Part shown: positions 18,993-27,398 of the stretch, piece by piece
Numbering within the stretch: position 1 is the first letter of the stretch
Layout: each line of letters opens with the position of its first letter
NCBI GenBank assembly: GCA_020161855.1
Contig: JAIUNJ010000011.1
Location: forward strand, 1-64,000
Reading direction: 5' to 3'
Origin: Pseudomonadota bacterium
GTDB taxonomy: Bacteria > Pseudomonadota > Alphaproteobacteria > Rhizobiales > Aestuariivirgaceae
Length of the DNA stretch: 64,000 bases
Position numbers and translations under genes: made by a program
The notes under the pieces: generated by a model
The model's input: only the letters and a program-made list of their open reading frames with translations
What the model was told of the DNA's origin: nothing
The model's database searches: none

Positions 18993-19068
18993 TTGCGCTA
19001 TTGTTCCCCTTATTGTATCAATCATCTCGCAGCATGCAAGGGGGTATTTTCTGCTGCAATAGATACAA
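18993..19068. promoter_or_regulatory. Overlapping divergent promoter region, mocR-type gene and DUF1127 gene
   Basis: On the plus strand TTGCGC (18993-18998), a 17-base spacer and TATCAA could drive the DUF1127 gene. On the minus strand TTGCAT, a 16-base spacer and TACAAT (around 19018-19013) could drive the regulator. Inverted copies TTGTATC (19013-19019) and GATACAA (19062-19068) flank the region and may be operator half-sites. Confidence 0.35.
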
Positions 19069-19089
19069 ATGGTACAAATGGAGCCGATC

Positions 19090-19344
19090 ATGCGCGATTA
19101 CATTCTTCACGAAGCCCAGTCCCGGCAGGCCTATGGCCGCCTGACGATGCTCGTTCGCGTGATCAAAAATTGGCGCGAACGCCGCTCCCTCCGGGCCCTC
19201 TACAACATGGATGATTACCTGTTGCGGGACATCGGCCTCACGCGCGGTGAGATCGACAGCATGATCAGACAGCCGCTCACGCTCGACACGCAGTGGGAAG
19301 CGGAACGGCTGAGACTGATCAGCGACAGGTCGCGCAACCGCTGA
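19090..19344 (+). CDS. DUF1127 domain small basic protein
   Basis: An 84-residue protein from ATG 19090, which has GGAG 6 bases upstream; ATG codons at 19069 and 19078 are also in frame. The middle contains the DUF1127 motif: VIKNWRERRSLRALYNMDDYLLRDIGLTRGEIDSMI. DUF1127 proteins are small, arginine-rich and common in alphaproteobacteria, and some affect RNA turnover and stress or nutrient responses. The gene is divergent from a MocR-type regulator, which may control it. Confidence 0.82.
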   Translation: MRDYILHEAQSRQAYGRLTMLVRVIKNWRERRSLRALYNMDDYLLRDIGLTRGEIDSMIRQPLTLDTQWEAERLRLISDRSRNR

Positions 19345-19486
19345 CCGTATTGGTCTTGCGGGCAGGCATTGGTTTCTGCCCGCAAGGTCCATCACGTCCG
19401 GCTGCCCTTGAAAAGTTCACCCAGAAGGTTCATTGCTCACGCCGCTTCCGGGCACCCGCTTGAGTCCGCCCGGAGAAGGAAGAGGC

Positions 19487-19708
19487 ATGGCCAAAGAAGA
19501 ACTACTGGAATTCGAGGGCACCGTATCGGAGTTGCTGCCCAACGCGACGTTTCGCGTGAAGCTCGATCACAACAGCCACGAGATCATCGCCCACACTTCG
19601 GGCAAGATGCGCAAGAACCGCATCCGCGTGCTGGCAGGCGACCGCGTCATGGTTGAAATGACGCCCTATGACCTGACCAAGGGCCGCATCAACTACCGTT
19701 TCAAGTAA
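19487..19708 (+). CDS. infA: Translation initiation factor IF-1
   Basis: A 73-residue S1/OB-fold protein ([26 protein letters not shown] to [11 protein letters not shown]) that binds the ribosomal A site during initiation. GAAGGAAGAGG precedes ATG 19487. It is followed 4 bases later by the maf gene, the usual gene order in this bacterial group. Confidence 0.98.
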   Translation: MAKEELLEFEGTVSELLPNATFRVKLDHNSHEIIAHTSGKMRKNRIRVLAGDRVMVEMTPYDLTKGRINYRFK

Positions 19709-19712
19709 TCCC

Positions 19713-20357
19713 ATGGCGGAGGACAAACCCCGCGCCAAGCTTGTTCTGGCCAGTGCCTCGCCCCGGCGCCTGGCGCTTCTTGAGCGCGTCGGCCTTGCAC
19801 CCGATCTCCTCTGCCCTTCGGAAGTGGACGAGACACCGTTGCGCTTCGAGACGCCGCGCCGCCTCGCCATCCGGCTGGCGGAAGCCAAGGCGCGCGCAGT
19901 CGTTGACCTGCCGCTGGTGCGCGAACTGGGTGAACTGACCTTCGTGCTGGCCGCCGACACGGTTGTCGGTGTCGGCCGGCGCAATGTGCCGAAGCCCACC
20001 CGCGAGACCGACGTGCAGGCGAGCCTCGCCCTGCTGTCCGGCCGCTCGCACTGGGTCTATTCCGCCGTCTGCCTGATCGATGCCAAGGGCAAGATGACCA
20101 GCCGCTGCAACGAAACGAAAGTGCGCTTCAAGCGCCTGTCGTCGGAAGACATTGCAGCTTATGTCGCCAGCGGCGAATGGCGCGGCAAGGCGGGCGGCTA
20201 CGCCATTCAGGGCCGGGCGGAAGCCTTCGTGCGCCTGATCTACGGTTCCTATTCCGGCGTCGTCGGCCTGCCGCTCTATGAAACCGTGAGCCTGCTCGAA
20301 GGGGCCGGCTTCCCGGTCTATCACCACCTCATGCACAAGCCTTCCGTGCTGGTCTGA
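19713..20357 (+). CDS. maf: Maf family nucleoside triphosphate pyrophosphatase
   Basis: A 214-residue house-cleaning enzyme that hydrolyses non-canonical or modified NTPs to monophosphates. The N-terminal LVLASASPRRLALLERVGL is the Maf signature, with VDET and VLAADTVVGVGRRNVPKP supplying the catalytic acidic residues and GKAGGYAIQGRAE the late motif. Member of the infA-maf-yacG cluster. Confidence 0.93.
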   Translation: MAEDKPRAKLVLASASPRRLALLERVGLAPDLLCPSEVDETPLRFETPRRLAIRLAEAKARAVVDLPLVRELGELTFVLAADTVVGVGRRNVPKPTRETDVQASLALLSGRSHWVYSAVCLIDAKGKMTSRCNETKVRFKRLSSEDIAAYVASGEWRGKAGGYAIQGRAEAFVRLIYGSYSGVVGLPLYETVSLLEGAGFPVYHHLMHKPSVLV

Positions 20358-20366
20358 GGCCGCGCC

Positions 20367-20552
20367 ATGGTCGAGCCGGTGATGCTGAGACCCCGGCGGC
20401 CCTGCCCCATCTGCAAGAAGCCGTCAGCGCAGAAATATCATCCCTTCTGCTCGGCGCGCTGTGCGCAGGTCGACCTCAACCGCTGGCTCGGCGGGCAATA
20501 TGCCATTCCGGCCGCCGAGACCGACACACCGGACGAAGAGGATCAGAGCTGA
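20367..20552 (+). CDS. yacG: DNA gyrase inhibitor YacG (zinc-binding)
   Basis: A 61-residue protein with a four-cysteine zinc site, CPICKKP and FCSARCAQVDLNRWLGGQYAIP, the YacG signature. In E. coli the protein binds GyrB and blocks DNA binding by gyrase. It begins 10 bases after maf and overlaps the convergent kinase gene by 10 bases. Confidence 0.92.
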   Translation: MVEPVMLRPRRPCPICKKPSAQKYHPFCSARCAQVDLNRWLGGQYAIPAAETDTPDEEDQS

Positions 20553-21946
20553 GGCTTGCGGCTCCGCGCCACCGTCACCGTGCAGGGCGCTTCCGCCGCC
20601 ACGCGGCCTGACACGCTGCCGAGGAACTTGCGCATGGCGGAATTGTCGCGTGCGCCGATCAGAATGTGATCGACGGTGTTGGCGCGCGCATAATCAAGAA
20701 TGGCCTCCGCCGGATCGAGTGCTTCCAGCACATGGAAGCTCAGCCGGCTTTCCGCGAGGCCAAGGCCGCGAGCCCAGTGCTGCAGCTTCACAATGCGCTG
20801 CACATGGCGGCTATGGCCCTCCTCATCCAGCGACTGGTCGATGGTGATGCGAGACAGCTTCTGCACATTGAGACAGGCGATACGCGACTCCGGTGTGCGT
20901 TCGATGATGCGTTGTGCCGTCTGCCGCAAAGCGGCGGAAACATCCTCAGGCAGGTTGTCGAGATCAATGGCGATGGCAACGATGGGCGCCTGTGCAAGCC
21001 CCGCCGCAGGCGATGGCGGATGATCGACAAGACTCCGCAGCGGTTCCGACTTGCGGCGCAAGCGCTCAAAGAAACTGTCGCGCCGCTCCTTGTGGGCCCG
21101 TTTGGTGAGCGTCACCTGCGAAGGATGCAGCAGGTCGAAACGCAATTGACTGGCGGAGGGGTAGCGCCGCGCGGCATTGACCTCGAGACAGCGCAGGATG
21201 ATTTCCTGCAGCCAGAGATGAATGGCAGGATTGAGAAGCCGCGGCGGTTGCGGATCATCCCAGATGCGGCGCTGCAATCCCTTCAGCCGTTGCGGGTCAC
21301 CGAAGGGCCGCTCACCCGTGGCGAAGAAATACATGAGCACACCGAGCGCAAAGAGATCGCTGCGCGTGTCATGGCGGATGCCGAGCACCTGCTCCGGCGC
21401 CATGTAGGGTGCGGTGCCATAGGGTAGCCGGAACTCCTCGGCCATGAGATCGGGCAGGTCGAGATGGCGCGACAGCCCATAGTCGATGATCACGGCTTCG
21501 CCGCTTGGCCGGAACATGATGTTGGAAGGCTTGATATCGAGATGGACGACGCGCTGGCCGTGCAGGCTGTCGAGCGCCACGGCAATCTTCTCCGCCAGAC
21601 CCGCCACCTCCTCCGGCTTGCGGGGCAGACTCTCGAGCATGGGCAGCAGTGATGTCCCGGCAATCTGCTCCATCACGACATAGGGCTGCCTGTCAAAGCC
21701 GCCATTGGCAACGAAGCGCGGCACATGCGGGCCCTTGAGGCGCGGCAGGATCATCTGCTCCATCTCGAAGCTGACGATGGCAGCCGGATCCTCGCCTTCC
21801 TGCAGCACCGGCACCTTCATCAGCAGCGGCTCGTCCGCGCCCTGGCGCGTCACCTTCCAGAGCCGCGCCATGCCGCCCTTGTGCAACAACTCCCCCACGA
21901 CGAAACCGTCGATCACCGTGCCGGTCTGGAGATGGGCCTTCACCAT
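20543..21946 (-). CDS. Serine/threonine protein kinase fused to universal stress protein domain
   Basis: A 467-residue cytosolic fusion. The kinase domain spans ~14-275: glycine-loop LHKGGMARLWKV, ATP lysine K44, catalytic loop VVHLDIKPSN (Asp137, Asn142), DFG replaced by DYG (155-157), and the APE-like YMAPEQ. After a charged linker, residues ~320-463 form a UspA domain ending in ILIGARDNSAMRKFLGSVSGRV, with the GxxG-type nucleotide motif of ATP-binding stress proteins. Essential catalytic residues are present, so it is probably active. It starts 1 base after the phosphoesterase stop, so the two are one operon. Confidence 0.9.
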   Translation of the reverse strand: MVKAHLQTGTVIDGFVVGELLHKGGMARLWKVTRQGADEPLLMKVPVLQEGEDPAAIVSFEMEQMILPRLKGPHVPRFVANGGFDRQPYVVMEQIAGTSLLPMLESLPRKPEEVAGLAEKIAVALDSLHGQRVVHLDIKPSNIMFRPSGEAVIIDYGLSRHLDLPDLMAEEFRLPYGTAPYMAPEQVLGIRHDTRSDLFALGVLMYFFATGERPFGDPQRLKGLQRRIWDDPQPPRLLNPAIHLWLQEIILRCLEVNAARRYPSASQLRFDLLHPSQVTLTKRAHKERRDSFFERLRRKSEPLRSLVDHPPSPAAGLAQAPIVAIAIDLDNLPEDVSAALRQTAQRIIERTPESRIACLNVQKLSRITIDQSLDEEGHSRHVQRIVKLQHWARGLGLAESRLSFHVLEALDPAEAILDYARANTVDHILIGARDNSAMRKFLGSVSGRVAAEAPCTVTVARSRKPQL

Positions 21947-21947
21947 C

Positions 21948-22688
21948 TCAACGCCCCTTCAGCAGGCGCGCGGCGAGGCTCTCCGGCAGGCCGCAGGCCC
22001 GGACACGGGCCGCCACGGATTCCACATCGTAGGGAACGCGCCGCAGTGTCAGTTCCGACGTTGCCGTATCGAAGAGAGAAAAAGCCGCCGCCGGATCGCC
22101 GTCGCGCGGCTGGCCCACGGCGCCAAGCACGGCAAGCCAGCGGCGGTTGGCCAGAAGCGGAATGGCAATGTTGGGCCCGGGCGAATGGCCAACGGCATGG
22201 CCCTGCGGAGAGAGGGTGTAGATGGCGGGCACATGCACATGGCCGCAGAAGGTGATGCGCGCGCTGCAGGCCGACAGACTGATCTGCGCTTCCAAGGGAC
22301 TGGTCACATAATTCCAGGCGGAGGGCTGCGAAGCATCGGCGTGAACATAAAGCCTGTCATCATCTGCCACTGAGAGGGGCAGCTGCGCCAGAAAGATCCG
22401 CGCGTCCTCACTGAGATGATCGCGCGTCCAGAGAATGGCTTCGCGCGCTGCCGCATTCATGCGGTTCGTGGGCGCGACGGCGGCCTCATCGTGATTGCCC
22501 CGGAGAACAATTGCACCAGAAGCGGCAAGCTTGGAAATGCGCTCCACCACAGCTTCCGGATCAGGACCATAACCCACCAGATCACCGAGAAAGACGAAGC
22601 GCTCCGCGCCAGCTTCGCGCGCCGCCGCGAGGCAGGCCTCAAGGGCCGGGAGATTGGCGTGAATGTCGGAGAGCAGGGCCAGTCGCAT
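21948..22688 (-). CDS. Metallophosphoesterase (YfcE/ApaH-like)
   Basis: A 246-residue metallophosphoesterase from ATG 22688, preceded by GAGGCG. Metal ligands are in LLSDIHANLPAL, GDLVGYGPDPEAVV, LRGNHDEA and CGHVHVPAIY. The GYGPDP motif is typical of small bacterial members related to diadenosine tetraphosphatase and phosphodiesterases. It is the first gene of an operon with the kinase-UspA fusion, so a role as the opposing phosphatase or in alarmone turnover is possible but not shown. Confidence 0.88.
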   Translation of the reverse strand: MRLALLSDIHANLPALEACLAAAREAGAERFVFLGDLVGYGPDPEAVVERISKLAASGAIVLRGNHDEAAVAPTNRMNAAAREAILWTRDHLSEDARIFLAQLPLSVADDDRLYVHADASQPSAWNYVTSPLEAQISLSACSARITFCGHVHVPAIYTLSPQGHAVGHSPGPNIAIPLLANRRWLAVLGAVGQPRDGDPAAAFSLFDTATSELTLRRVPYDVESVAARVRACGLPESLAARLLKGR

Positions 22689-22941
22689 GTCATGCGCCTC
22701 ATTCTTTCGTCGCTGACCTGTCTTGTTCCAAGTCAAAACGCAAACGGACAATAGTTGAAGCTGCTTCATCAAGATGATTGCGCAATGCAGCGAAATTATT
22801 GCGGCGCAACGAATGAACATGCGCCGAAAGTTGCATCGTCAGCATTGGCGCCGGACCCTAAGAACACCCATCCTGGCCGCTCTGCGCAACGTTCCGTGGA
22901 GGATGGTCTGGGGCAACACACTTGCTTCGGGAGGGAGCTTC

Positions 22942-24786
22942 ATGACAACGACAGCCACCGCTTCACAGCGTGGCAGTGGAATGACGAAGGACGAGAAATT
23001 CGTCATCTTCGCATCATCCACTGGCACCGTTTTCGAATGGTATGATTTCTATCTCTACGCCACGCTGGCGCCGTTCTTCGCGGCGTTGTTCTTCCCGCCG
23101 GGCAACGCCACCTGGGCGCTCCTCGGCGCGCTGGCTGCCTATGCCGCCGGCTTCCTGGTGCGCCCCTTCGGCGCCCTGCTCTTCGGCCGCCTCGGCGACA
23201 TGCTGGGCCGCAAATACACCTTCCTCGTCACCATCCTGGTGATGGGCGTCTCCACCTTCCTCGTCGGCCTGCTGCCGACCTATGCAGTGATCGGCGATCT
23301 GGCACCTGTTCTCCTTGTGCTCATCCGCCTGCTGCAGGGCCTGGCACTCGGTGGTGAGTATGGCGGTGCCGCAACCTATGTGGCCGAGCATTCGGCCCAT
23401 GGCCGGCGCGGCTATGCCACAAGCTGGATCCAGACAACGGCCACGCTGGGCTTCTTCCTCGCCCTGCTGGTGATCGGCACCCTGCGCCTGAGCATGGATG
23501 CCACGTCATTCCGTGAATGGGGCTGGCGCATTCCGTTCCTCGGTTCAGCACTGCTGCTGATCTTCTCGGTCTGGATCCGTCTGAAACTCCATGAATCGCC
23601 AGTGTTCCAGCGCATCAAGGCGGAAGGCAAGGGTTCGAAGTCACCGATCCGCGACTCGTTCTTCAAGTATCCGAACAACAAGTATGCCCTGCTGGCGCTT
23701 CTCGGTGCCACGATGGGCCAGGGCGTCGTCTGGTATACCGCGCAGTTCTATGCGCTGTTCTTCATCGGCGGCCCGCTCAAGGCAACCTTCGACTCGACCT
23801 ACATCATCGTCGGTGTTGCACTTCTGATCGGTACGCCCTTCTTCATCTTCTTCGGTGCGCTCTCCGACAAGATCGGCCGCCTGAAGATCATCCTCGCCGG
23901 CTGCGTGATTGCGGCACTCACCTATTTCCCGATCTTCCACAAGCTCGCGGAATTCGTGAACCCCGATCTCGCCGCCTTCACGGAGAGCGCCAAGATCACG
24001 GTGACCTCCGATCCTGCGAACTGTCACTTCACCATCTTCCCGATCAAGGGCTGGACGGTTGAAGGCGACTGCGACCAGGGCAAGAACCTGCTGACCTCGA
24101 ACGGCATCTCCTTCGTTTCGGCTGATGGCCCTGCGGGCTCACTGGCCACGCTGGACGTGAACGGAACCAAGGTTGAAGGCTTCAACGCCTTTGCCTGGTC
24201 CAAGACCCTCGCCGATGCCGGCTATCCGCACTTCTCCGTTGCCAGCGCCGACGTGACGCTGACCAAGGAGCAGACGGATGCGCTGGTGCAGGCGCAGACC
24301 GACAAGAACGCTGCCGAAGTGGCAAAGATCGTCAATGCGGCCCGCACCGCAGCTGACGCTGCTGCCAAGCCGCTGGGCACGCCCAGCAGCATCGGCGCAC
24401 CGGTGATCGCAGCCGACGGCACGGCAACGGTGACGGCCGCCGAGATCAAGACCTCGAGCGCCAAGCCGGAGAACATCAACTATGTCGGCGCCATCGCGCT
24501 GGTGTCGCTGATGATGCTCTACGTGACGATGGTCTACGGGCCGATCGCGGCCTTCCTGGTCGAGATGTTCCCGAGCAACATCCGCTACACCTCCATGTCG
24601 CTGCCCTATCACATCGGCAACGGCTGGTTCGGCGGCATGCTGCCTCTCTTCGCCACAGCCTATGTGGCCTATACGGGCAACATCTTCGCTGGCCTCTGGT
24701 ATCCGATCATCTTCGCGGTGATCACGGCCATTGTCGGCTTCCTGTTCCTCAAGGAAACCAAGGACGTCGACATCGCCAAGACCTGA
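22942..24786 (+). CDS. MHS-family MFS transporter with large periplasmic insert
   Basis: A 614-residue inner-membrane symporter. ATG 22942 is preceded by GGGAGGGAG. Twelve hydrophobic segments can be counted. The first loop has FEWYDFYLYA and RPFGALLFGRLGDMLGRKYTF, the signature of metabolite:H+ symporters such as ProP and KgtP. Unusually, about 175 hydrophilic residues (~332-508) lie between segments 9 and 10. By topology this insert is periplasmic; it contains two cysteines (DPANCHF and EGDCDQ) and an alanine-rich helical stretch. Usual family length is near 430-450. Substrate unknown, perhaps a dicarboxylate, betaine or similar small metabolite. Confidence 0.88.
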   Translation: MTTTATASQRGSGMTKDEKFVIFASSTGTVFEWYDFYLYATLAPFFAALFFPPGNATWALLGALAAYAAGFLVRPFGALLFGRLGDMLGRKYTFLVTILVMGVSTFLVGLLPTYAVIGDLAPVLLVLIRLLQGLALGGEYGGAATYVAEHSAHGRRGYATSWIQTTATLGFFLALLVIGTLRLSMDATSFREWGWRIPFLGSALLLIFSVWIRLKLHESPVFQRIKAEGKGSKSPIRDSFFKYPNNKYALLALLGATMGQGVVWYTAQFYALFFIGGPLKATFDSTYIIVGVALLIGTPFFIFFGALSDKIGRLKIILAGCVIAALTYFPIFHKLAEFVNPDLAAFTESAKITVTSDPANCHFTIFPIKGWTVEGDCDQGKNLLTSNGISFVSADGPAGSLATLDVNGTKVEGFNAFAWSKTLADAGYPHFSVASADVTLTKEQTDALVQAQTDKNAAEVAKIVNAARTAADAAAKPLGTPSSIGAPVIAADGTATVTAAEIKTSSAKPENINYVGAIALVSLMMLYVTMVYGPIAAFLVEMFPSNIRYTSMSLPYHIGNGWFGGMLPLFATAYVAYTGNIFAGLWYPIIFAVITAIVGFLFLKETKDVDIAKT

Positions 24787-24809
24787 CCAGGGCCTTGCTG
24801 CAAGCTTCG

Positions 24810-24840
24810 AAACCCCGGCTCTGGCCGGGGTTTCTTTTTT
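24810..24840 (+). terminator. Rho-independent terminator of the MFS gene
   Basis: AAACCCCGGC and GCCGGGGTTT form a perfect 10-bp stem with a TCTG loop, followed by CTTTTTT. It lies 24 bases after the stop and isolates the downstream tRNA gene. Confidence 0.93.
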
Positions 24841-24919
24841 GCCCGATGATGGTTGCATGGCCCGGGGCTTTCTCATATACAGCCCCCGCCCGCCGGGGTT
24901 CCCCGGCCTTGTGGCCCAT

Positions 24920-24995
<76 letters not shown>

Positions 24996-25125
24996 TCTTT
25001 TCTTTCTCCTGAAAAACGCCGCGCGACACCCATGCGCGAAAAGTATGGTTCCGTGCATGGCGCTTTTGCGCAGCCGCCGCTAGTTTGCGGCACCAGTTTT
25101 CAAGCCAATGGGAAAGATGAACACA

Positions 25126-26151
25126 ATGGAACAGCGGCAACTCGGCAGATCAGGCTTCATGGTTCCGGCGCTGAGCCTGGGCACGGCCACCTTTGGCGGC
25201 GGCACTGATTTCTTCAAGGCCTGGGGCGATACGGATGCCAAGGGCGCAACGCGCCTCGTCGACATCTGCCTCGACAATGGCATCACGATGTTTGACTCAG
25301 CCGATGTCTATTCGCGCGGCCTTGCCGAAGAGGTTCTCGGTGCTGCGATCAAGGGACGGCGCAACAAGGTCATCATCTCGACCAAGGCGACCTTCCGTTT
25401 CAGCGATGCGCCGAATGACGTCGGCTCGTCGCGGGCTCACCTGACCGAGGCCGTGAACGGTTCGCTGAAGCGGCTGGGCACGGATCACATCGACCTTTTC
25501 CAGCTGCACGGCTTTGACGCGAAGACGCCGATGGAAGAAGTGATGGGCACCCTCGACGACCTCGTGACCGCGGGCAAGATCCGCTACACGGGTTGCTCCA
25601 ATTTCTCCGGCTGGCATCTGATGAAGTCGCTCGCGGTCTCGGAGAAATACGGCCTCACCCGCCACGTCGCGCATCAGGCCTACTACTCGCTTGTCGGCCG
25701 TGAATATGAATGGGAGCTGATGCCGCTTGGCCTCGACCAGGGCGTCTCGGCGGTGGTGTGGAGCCCTCTGGGCTGGGGACGGCTCACCGGAAAACTGCGC
25801 CGTGGTGCGGCTCTGCCTGCCGTGAGCCGCCTGCACAAGACCTCCGAGAACGGACCGCCAGTCGAGAACGAATATCTCTATCGCGTGGTTGACGCCCTCG
25901 ACGAGATCGCAAAGGAAACGGGCAAGACCATTCCGCAGATCGCGCTGAACTGGCTGCTGCAGCGCCCCACCGTGGCGAACGTCATCGTCGGTGCCCGCAA
26001 CGAGGCGCAGTTGAAGGACAACATCGGCGCCATCGGATGGAACCTCACGGCCGCGCAGGTCGCCAAGCTTGATGCGGCCAGCGCCGTGACGCGGATCTAT
26101 CCCTACTGGCATCAGACAGAATTCGTGGAGCGCAATCCACTTCCGGTCTGA
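25126..26151 (+). CDS. Aldo/keto reductase
   Basis: A 341-residue NADPH-type aldo/keto reductase. Catalytic residues are visible in FDSADVYSRGLAEEVLG (Asp and Tyr), ISTKATF (Lys) and FQLHGFD (His); the C-terminal VIVGARNEAQLKDNIG is the cofactor-phosphate region. Three in-frame ATGs (25108, 25117, 25126) are possible; I chose 25126 because GGGAAAG lies at suitable distance. It is adjacent to, and convergent with, the LacI-type regulator of a sugar transporter, so it may act on a sugar or keto-sugar. Confidence 0.88.
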   Translation: MEQRQLGRSGFMVPALSLGTATFGGGTDFFKAWGDTDAKGATRLVDICLDNGITMFDSADVYSRGLAEEVLGAAIKGRRNKVIISTKATFRFSDAPNDVGSSRAHLTEAVNGSLKRLGTDHIDLFQLHGFDAKTPMEEVMGTLDDLVTAGKIRYTGCSNFSGWHLMKSLAVSEKYGLTRHVAHQAYYSLVGREYEWELMPLGLDQGVSAVVWSPLGWGRLTGKLRRGAALPAVSRLHKTSENGPPVENEYLYRVVDALDEIAKETGKTIPQIALNWLLQRPTVANVIVGARNEAQLKDNIGAIGWNLTAAQVAKLDAASAVTRIYPYWHQTEFVERNPLPV

Positions 26152-26181
26152 GCGCGGCACAGCTTCGGCAGAGAAGGATAT

Positions 26182-27189
26182 TCAGGGCGTGCTCTGCCGC
26201 CGCACGATGCTGTGGTCCAGCTTCACGGTCCGGCGCTCGCCGGGCTTGCCGGTGTTGAGCAGGCGCAACGCATATTCGCCTGCGAGCTTGCCCATCTCGT
26301 AGCGCTGGGTTGCGACTGATGAGAGCGACGGCGAAGCGCAGGCCGCAAACTCGAGATCATGAAAGCCGAGGATGGCGATATCGCCCGGCACCTTGAGGCC
26401 GATCCTGCGGCTCTCCTGCAGCGCGCCGAGTGCCAGGTTGTCGTCAATGCAGAAGACCGCCTCCGGAAGTTGCGCGTGTGTGGCAATCTCCGACATGACG
26501 CGCGCGCCCAGCGCGATCGAGCTGGTGCCGGTCTGCGAGAAGATCAGGTTCTCGTCAAAAAGGCCTGCCTCCTCCATGGCGAGCTGGTAGCCGCGCAGGC
26601 GCTCAACAGCGCGTTCATCGCGCTGGCCCAGCACGAAGCCCACGCGGCGATAGCCATGCCCCAGCAGAAAGCGCGTGGCATCTGCACCGGCCTGAATCTG
26701 ATCGAGGCCGACATTGATGCCAATCGGTTCCGGTGCGATCTGGAAAGCCTCGACCACCGGAATGCGCGACTGGATGAGCATGCGCCGCGCCAGCTTGGAG
26801 TGATTGACGCCAACGATGACGATGGCTTCGACACGCTGGCCCAGCAGCGTGCGGATGGCGTTTTCCTCTTCCTCGATGGAGTAGCGGCTGTTGACCACGA
26901 TGACCTGGAAGCCCACCGGCAGAAGCACCTCGTGCAGCGCCTGCAGAAATTCCGCGAAGATCACATTGTAGAGCGTCGGCACGATCACGCCGATGGCATG
27001 GCTGCGCGACGAGGCCAGGCGGCTGGCGGCAATATTCGGCACATAACCGAGTTTATTGACAGCGCCATCAATGCGTTGGCGCAATTCGTCTGACACCATA
27101 TCGGGGTTGCGCAGGGCGCGCGAAACCGTGATCGGGCTCACTTTGGCGAGCCTGGCAACATCATCTAAGGTTATGCGTTTACTGCTAAT
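26182..27189 (-). CDS. LacI-family transcriptional regulator, non-standard or disrupted start
   Basis: A LacI-type repressor with an N-terminal helix-turn-helix and a periplasmic-binding-like effector domain (YVPNIAASRLASSRSHAIGVIVPTL onward). The helix-turn-helix ITLDDVARLAKVSPITVSRAL needs residues upstream of the first normal start codon, GTG 27141, which lies inside it. In frame upstream there is no ATG, GTG or TTG before a stop at about 27211. ATT at 27189 is preceded by AGGAAAA at good spacing. Alternatively ATG 27229 in another frame would join the domain if one A of the run at 27188-27191 were absent. It probably represses the divergent CUT2 operon through the palindrome at 27291-27304. 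Confidence 0.82.
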   Translation of the reverse strand: MSSKRITLDDVARLAKVSPITVSRALRNPDMVSDELRQRIDGAVNKLGYVPNIAASRLASSRSHAIGVIVPTLYNVIFAEFLQALHEVLLPVGFQVIVVNSRYSIEEEENAIRTLLGQRVEAIVIVGVNHSKLARRMLIQSRIPVVEAFQIAPEPIGINVGLDQIQAGADATRFLLGHGYRRVGFVLGQRDERAVERLRGYQLAMEEAGLFDENLIFSQTGTSSIALGARVMSEIATHAQLPEAVFCIDDNLALGALQESRRIGLKVPGDIAILGFHDLEFAACASPSLSSVATQRYEMGKLAGEYALRLLNTGKPGERRTVKLDHSIVRRQSTP

Positions 27190-27290
27190 TTTGCGGTTTT
27201 CCTGTACGTTTCAGCGGCCTTCGGCACATTGTTTCATATCTCAACATGGCACTTCTGCACAACTCCCGCAGCTTGGAAATGATGCGAGAT

Positions 27291-27304
27291 TGACAGCGCT
27301 GTCA
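27291..27304 (+). promoter_or_regulatory. LacI-type operator TGACAGCGCTGTCA over a -35 box
   Basis: A perfect 14-bp palindrome with the central CG step typical of LacI-family operators. It overlaps TTGACA at 27290-27295, a consensus -35 hexamer, so a bound repressor would exclude RNA polymerase. It lies 95 bases before the binding-protein gene and about 100 bases before the divergent LacI gene. Confidence 0.72.
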
Positions 27305-27398
27305 TATCTGATAACGTCTGCTCAATTCACCGCGCAGGCCGCCGCCGACGGCCCGCCGGCTACAACAAGATATCGGCAGAACTCTAGGGAGGATTTCC

